This document shows, piece after piece, positions 59,600-64,000 of a stretch of 64,000 nucleotides of DNA (the stretch's first letter is position 1; each line of letters starts with the position of its first letter). The DNA lies in contig NC_133778.1 in the NCBI RefSeq assembly GCF_003597395.2, positions 16,159,696-16,223,695 of the forward strand, in the 5' to 3' direction. Origin of the DNA: Chelonoidis abingdonii (taxonomy: Eukaryota > Chordata > Testudines > Testudinidae). Below the pieces are notes generated by a model, which searched no databases, was not told the origin of the DNA, and was given only the letters and a program-made list of their open reading frames with translations. Both the position numbers and the translations under genes were made by a program.

Positions 59600-61840
59600 G
59601 TACGTTTGGCCCTTCGGTTTTGTAGAAGCTCACCACAAAGATTGTTGGTGGGCATGGTCAGATCCAGAGAGAGAACTATCGCTGGATGGGGGAAATATTA
59701 CAAATGTATTCTTTGTGAGGTCTGGCTACTCACAGCACAAGACTTTTGCAGAGCACTATAGCAAAATGTGCAAAACAAAACATCTGCATCCACAGTAACT
59801 ATTCCATCCTGTTCTTTGTTGTTTATGCAATGCCATAGATGTGCCTGGTGCCTAACAGGTTCCTTCCACTTAGAGATTATCATCTAGAAGCCCATCCTCA
59901 GACCTTTACTCATGCAGACAGTCCCAATGAATGCCTCCTGTACTCTGATGTGTCAAGAACCAATGCATTGCACCAACAAGCCCAAGCCTTGAAGCACTGT
60001 ATGACTGCATCAAGGTGCTGGTGCATCAAGATGCTGGTGCATCCAGGGCCCACCAAAGACTTCTCTGGGTCAATGAGAATTGTGTCAATGCATTCAGGTG
60101 CCAGTCTGACACCCTGATGGGCCAAGTGCCACACTGAGACACCAGAGCACCAGAGCCTATGTTGAGGAGCCATGGATCTGTGCACTAATCTGAAGGGCAG
60201 TTCCCAGACACCAATGCCCTTTGCAAGTCTTTAGGTGTCCAGGGACCTTGCAACTCTGCTGCAAACTCTGACTGCGATGCACCCATTGCAGCCAGACTGC
60301 ACTGAAGCTAACACCTCTGGAGCCCAACACTGCCCGCATGACAAACCCCCTTCCCCACAAAGTGCCATTGCAATAATGAGCACTTATTCTCTTGCCAGAA
60401 AAAGAAAAGCAACCCCCACCCCCATCGAGCTATCTTTAGATAACATTCAAGGGCTGCCTTTCCAGCCTCTTCATGTTTGCAGACAACTGAGCACCTACCT
60501 AGGACTTACAGTACCAGCTCTGCCATAGCACTTAGCTACCACGAGGTGCAGACAAAAAAATTACTTTGCTACTTTGGGCTTAAACCGTCAGACCTTTGCT
60601 GTAATCTGAATGTCAAAGGTAGAGAGAGGGGTTCCATGTGGACCTTAATTCTTTAGTACCAGGGTTGCATAAAGACTGGAGCAAACATTTTGATGCATGA
60701 ACAAAGAACAACCTGAGGCCTAGGAAAGGCCAGGTAAGTTGAGAAGCTCAAGAAACCATGGTCCAGATCCATGAGCTAAAGTAAATCAGTACAGTTCCAT
60801 AGAAGTCATGAAGCTACGTTGATTTAAACCAGTTGAGAAGCTGGCCAATGAAAAGGGTTCCTCGGTGTTTAAAAAAGGACCATGACTCACTTCACAGACA
60901 TTGGGCCAGCTCCAAAATCCATTGATCTGGTTGGCGAGACTCCCATCTGCTTCCAAGGGCTTTGGGTCAGTGGAGGCATACCCATGTGTGTATGCAAAGC
61001 GTAGGCTGTACACATGACTACGTACACTGTAGCTGCACATAATATCTATATAAACAGTACTTAGCTTGCCAAGCAGGGAAACAGAGACCAATTTCACAGG
61101 AAATCATGATACTTTGAAGACCAGGCCTATTTACACGGACCAATTTGTTTCTCCACATTATTTGAGACTCTTTTAGCATTCAGGCCTGAGCCCCACAGCA
61201 TCACAAGTACCTGAGGCTTGGAAAGATGTGTTGGGGGGAGGAGGAGGCGTATTGCCATGGAGACAGATGAGAGCAAATGGTCACACCATCAAAAGGAAGG
61301 AAGAAAAGAGAAAAGGCGCAAATAAAAAAAGGGATCTCATTAAACCCAACACTAATTTTGTAATCAGCGAAATAAAGGCTTTACTTTGAAAGCCTGCTGC
61401 TAGAAGACAGGATACAACAAAAAGTCCAGTGTAATTTCCAGGTTGCAAGTTGCATCTGACTCCCAGCACTCAGCTTTTCTCCCCGTTCCTTCCTAGGCTG
61501 TTCTATCCTACTGTAGGGGTCCAGCCCACTGTCGGATCCAGAGATTTAGCAGCATAGGAAATAGCAGGGAGGCCTGCACTCGATCTAGGAAATTGTTCCA
61601 TGTTGCAGAGGTTTCTGAAGGACAAGAAGAATAATTTCTGACTGTGTAGTAAAAGGTTTGGGTATCCGAGGACTGAATGCGGGGGAGATCCCAGAAGGGG
61701 CTTTTCCTGCAGCAGCAGCAGCAGGGAAGGGGGAGGTAGCTTGTCAAACCCTGTGTGCCAGCTGGATGTCAGACTGTGGCACATCATCTGAACACTGGAC
61801 ATCCTGCCTATCTATGGTAGTTATACAGCCCTCATTCTCA
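59600..61840. other. Intergenic region, no gene seen
   Basis: Nothing was recognised apart from a small 16-bp tandem repeat at 60007-60044 (GCATCAAGGTGCTGGT unit, two copies plus part of a third). Confidence 0.4.
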
Positions 61841-61844
61841 TAGT

Positions 61845-62035
61845 ACCTGAGCACCTCATAGCACCTCCAGGAGGTAGGGGAGTGTTACAGATGGGGAACT
61901 GAGGCACAGAAAGACCAAGTGCTTTGCTCATTGTCAAGCAGGAAGGCTGTAGTAGAGCAGGAATTGAAATCAGGTCTCCTGAGACTCAGACTAGCAACCT
62001 CACTACTTGCGCTCTCCCTCTCCCCGTACAGCAGG
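61845..62035 (-). mobile_element. MIR-like SINE, reverse
   Basis: GATGGGGAACTGAGGCACAG, GTCAAGCAGGAAGGCTGTAG and GTCTCCTGAGACTCAGA are in reversed MIR order. Confidence 0.7.
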
Positions 62036-62444
62036 AGGCACACCAGGTAATAGTATATGGAGCCACCAGGATTTATTGAGAGGAAACAACTAGCAAATAA
62101 ACAGACATGCCAGCAGCTGCTCTAGCTCCAGCCTGACATGTTTGTTTACCAGGTACCACTTCCTGCCTGGAACTCTACTCAGCACACAGAGTCCTGTAGT
62201 GGCTGAATATTATATAACAAGCAAACTTTCTTATGGAGCAAGCACACACTGGGGCAAAAGCTGTGGAGAGGGGCTGGACTTGCACAGGGAGAGGGCCCTG
62301 GTTGTGGGAGGGAGATATAGAAAATCTATAGGCAGGATGGTAGAGGGTTGCTATGTGCAGGAGCAGTCGTGGGTGGATGCCCAGGGGATTGTGGGACACT
62401 TTGACCAGCTCAGGACTTTAGTGGTTTAACACAAATGTAATAGG

Positions 62445-63443
62445 TGTCACAGGGCGACTTGCCCTTTAAGAGGGAATGGGTCTAGTTCACCTGTGACTAC
62501 CTGGTCACCTCCCAGTGGGGCCTGATAGAGGGAACTGGCCCTCTCTAAAGACCTGAGCACAAAAGGGGAGCAGGAAGGAGCCGGTGAGGGCTGCATGAGA
62601 TCTAACAGGGCGTAGCTGAGAGTTGCTGGTGAGGAGACCTAGAGAAAGCTGCTGAAAGAGTGCTGCGGGTGGGAGCTGTTGGAGAGAAATGGCCAGAGTG
62701 GGGATCCCTGCTGAGTGGAATGCTTGTGCAGAGGGCCCTAGATAAGGGGGAAGAACTTGCTCAGTCCAGGAAAGCTGAGCCCAGAGGATCAAAGTGGTTG
62801 TTGTCTGGGGGGAGACCCAGGGAGAGCAATGCTAGGCTGAGGCTGGAGAACTGCAGTGTGTTCACCTCTTGTACTCTGGGCTCTTGAGAACTGTCTGACT
62901 TTGAGGAGACTGGCTGAAGGTTGAAATCGTACTAATCATTATGCCCAGAAGTAGGGTGGACTCTGAGAGAGACTTAATTCCTTTCCCAGGCAAGTGAGAT
63001 GGCTGTTGGTCTGATCCAGGGGCAGACAACATATGGCACATGTGATGCGGCACACGAGCTGATTTTCAGTGGCACTCACACTGCCCGGGTCCTAGCCACC
63101 GGTTCAGGGGGCTCTGCATTTTAATTTAATTTTGAATGAAGGTCCTTAAACATTTTAAAAACCCTATTTACTTTACATACAACAATAGTTTGGTTATATA
63201 TTATAGACTTATAGAAAGAGACCTTCTAAAAACGTTAAAATGTATTACTGGCACGTGAAACCTTAAATTAGAGTGAATAAATGAAGCCTTGGCACACCAC
63301 TTCTGAAAGGTTGCTGACCCCTGCTCTGATCAGTGGTGGAAAAGAAGGCAACATGAAAAGGAAATTGAGGCAGACCTCACCTCTATTGTTGTGGGTGTGG
63401 TTGGCTGCAGGAAGGTGCCCTGGAGGGAGTGCGGCCTGTGACA
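62445..63443. mobile_element. LTR-like block bounded by TGTCACAGG/CCTGTGACA
   Basis: It begins TGTCACAGGG and ends GCCTGTGACA, so the ends are perfect inverted 9-mers of the TG...CA type. It is about 690 bp without the nested hAT element at 63017-63323. I could not confirm a target-site duplication. Confidence 0.42.
63017..63323 (-). mobile_element. hAT-type element nested in LTR-like block
   Basis: The element is 307 bp, from CAGGGGCAGACAAC to GGTTGCTGACCCCTG. The flanks GTCTGATC (63009-63016) and CTCTGATC (63324-63331) match at 7 of 8 positions. The family word GCACACCACTTCTGAAAGG near the right end is very common in turtle genomes (from memory, not searched). Confidence 0.83.
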
Positions 63444-64000
63444 GGGTATACTCACCCCGCACTGGATAAGGAGGGGTCAGCCATGCACTGTAGGCTGAGG
63501 AAGCCACGCCCCCTCATCCCTGCTAGGCATGCTCCAACTGGAGCACTAGTATAAAGGGGAGCATCTCAGCTCAGTCAGGGCAGACTGCTGAAGGGGGAGG
63601 ATGCATGTTGCTGGCTCCAGCCATGAGCTGCTGAAGCCCCAGATCAGGGAAGCCAGACCCACCAAGATACAGACAGATACCTGGCTACCTGAAGATGCCC
63701 AAGGGAGGGCGGAGCTGCTGAGAGCAGCACAGGTTGAGTAACCCAGAGACCCCAGAGATGCCTGGACCACCACATTGGGAGAAAGGCTAGGAAGTAGCCC
63801 AGGGGGACTATACACTGATCCAGTAGTAGAATCTAGCAATAAGTCAGTGTTTTTCAGTCAGATCCCCACTGAGCCAATGGCAAGTACACTTACCACTGAC
63901 AGGGCCCTAGGCTGGGATCCAGTAGAGTAGGGAGGGCCTGGGTTCCACTACCCTGGCCACCACCCACCCTTGGTGGCAGCCCACTCCCCCAACAGGCCAC
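63444..64000 (+). other. Retroelement-like sequence at the right edge
   Basis: Directly after the LTR-like block comes GC-rich sequence with a TATAAAGGGG box near 63551 and no open frame of note. It continues beyond the window, and could be the start of another LTR element. Confidence 0.3.

Overview
ORGANISM. This is vertebrate nuclear DNA, most likely from a turtle or a close reptile relative. It has split genes with GT/AG introns, abundant CR1-type LINE fragments ending in a TTCTTATG-type tail, MIR-like SINEs, many short hAT-type elements with 8-bp target-site duplications (TSDs), and a gamma-crystallin cluster. The species call is inference from repeat style. ||GENES. All recognisable protein-coding content is a plus-strand gamma-crystallin (CRYG) array with the family's three-exon layout: a 9-nt coding exon 1, exon 2 with Greek keys 1-2, exon 3 with Greek keys 3-4. 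There are six loci: A (exon 3 only, 704-979; its other exons lie left of the window), B (5015-6226, complete, 174 aa), C (17172-19144, exon 2 frameshift and lost poly(A) signal), D (26843-28056, stops in exons 2 and 3), E (36738-about 41334, exons 1-2 intact, exon 3 out of frame and broken) and F (48168-about 53682, exons 1-2 and key 3 readable, key 4 lost). Only B is demonstrably intact in all exons, so the array looks like a lens-protein cluster in decay. ||LAYOUT. 1-433 is a CR1 3' end in intron 2 of A. 434-25000 holds three related units (A, B, C), a tandem duplication of gene plus flanks, interrupted by DNA transposons, a degenerate endogenous-retrovirus-like stretch (8500-11240), a dead non-LTR retrotransposon (13770-15320) and an LTR-like block (15640-16660). 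25000-36600 holds D, an unidentified 207-codon minus-strand ORF (29449-30072) and an assembly gap (33098-34023) that falls inside a minus-strand CR1. 36600-54000 holds E and F with large repeat-filled introns. 54000-64000 has no gene I recognise, only MIR, CR1, MITE, hAT and LTR-like sequence. ||HOW IT WORKS TOGETHER. Gamma-crystallins are monomeric structural proteins of the lens fibre cell. Loci B, C and E have good TATA boxes about 50-60 bp before the start codon; D and F have weaker ones. The window also preserves insertions whose unoccupied site survives in a neighbouring paralogous unit, so the order of duplication and insertion can be reconstructed. I see no CRISPR array, operon or novel multi-gene system.
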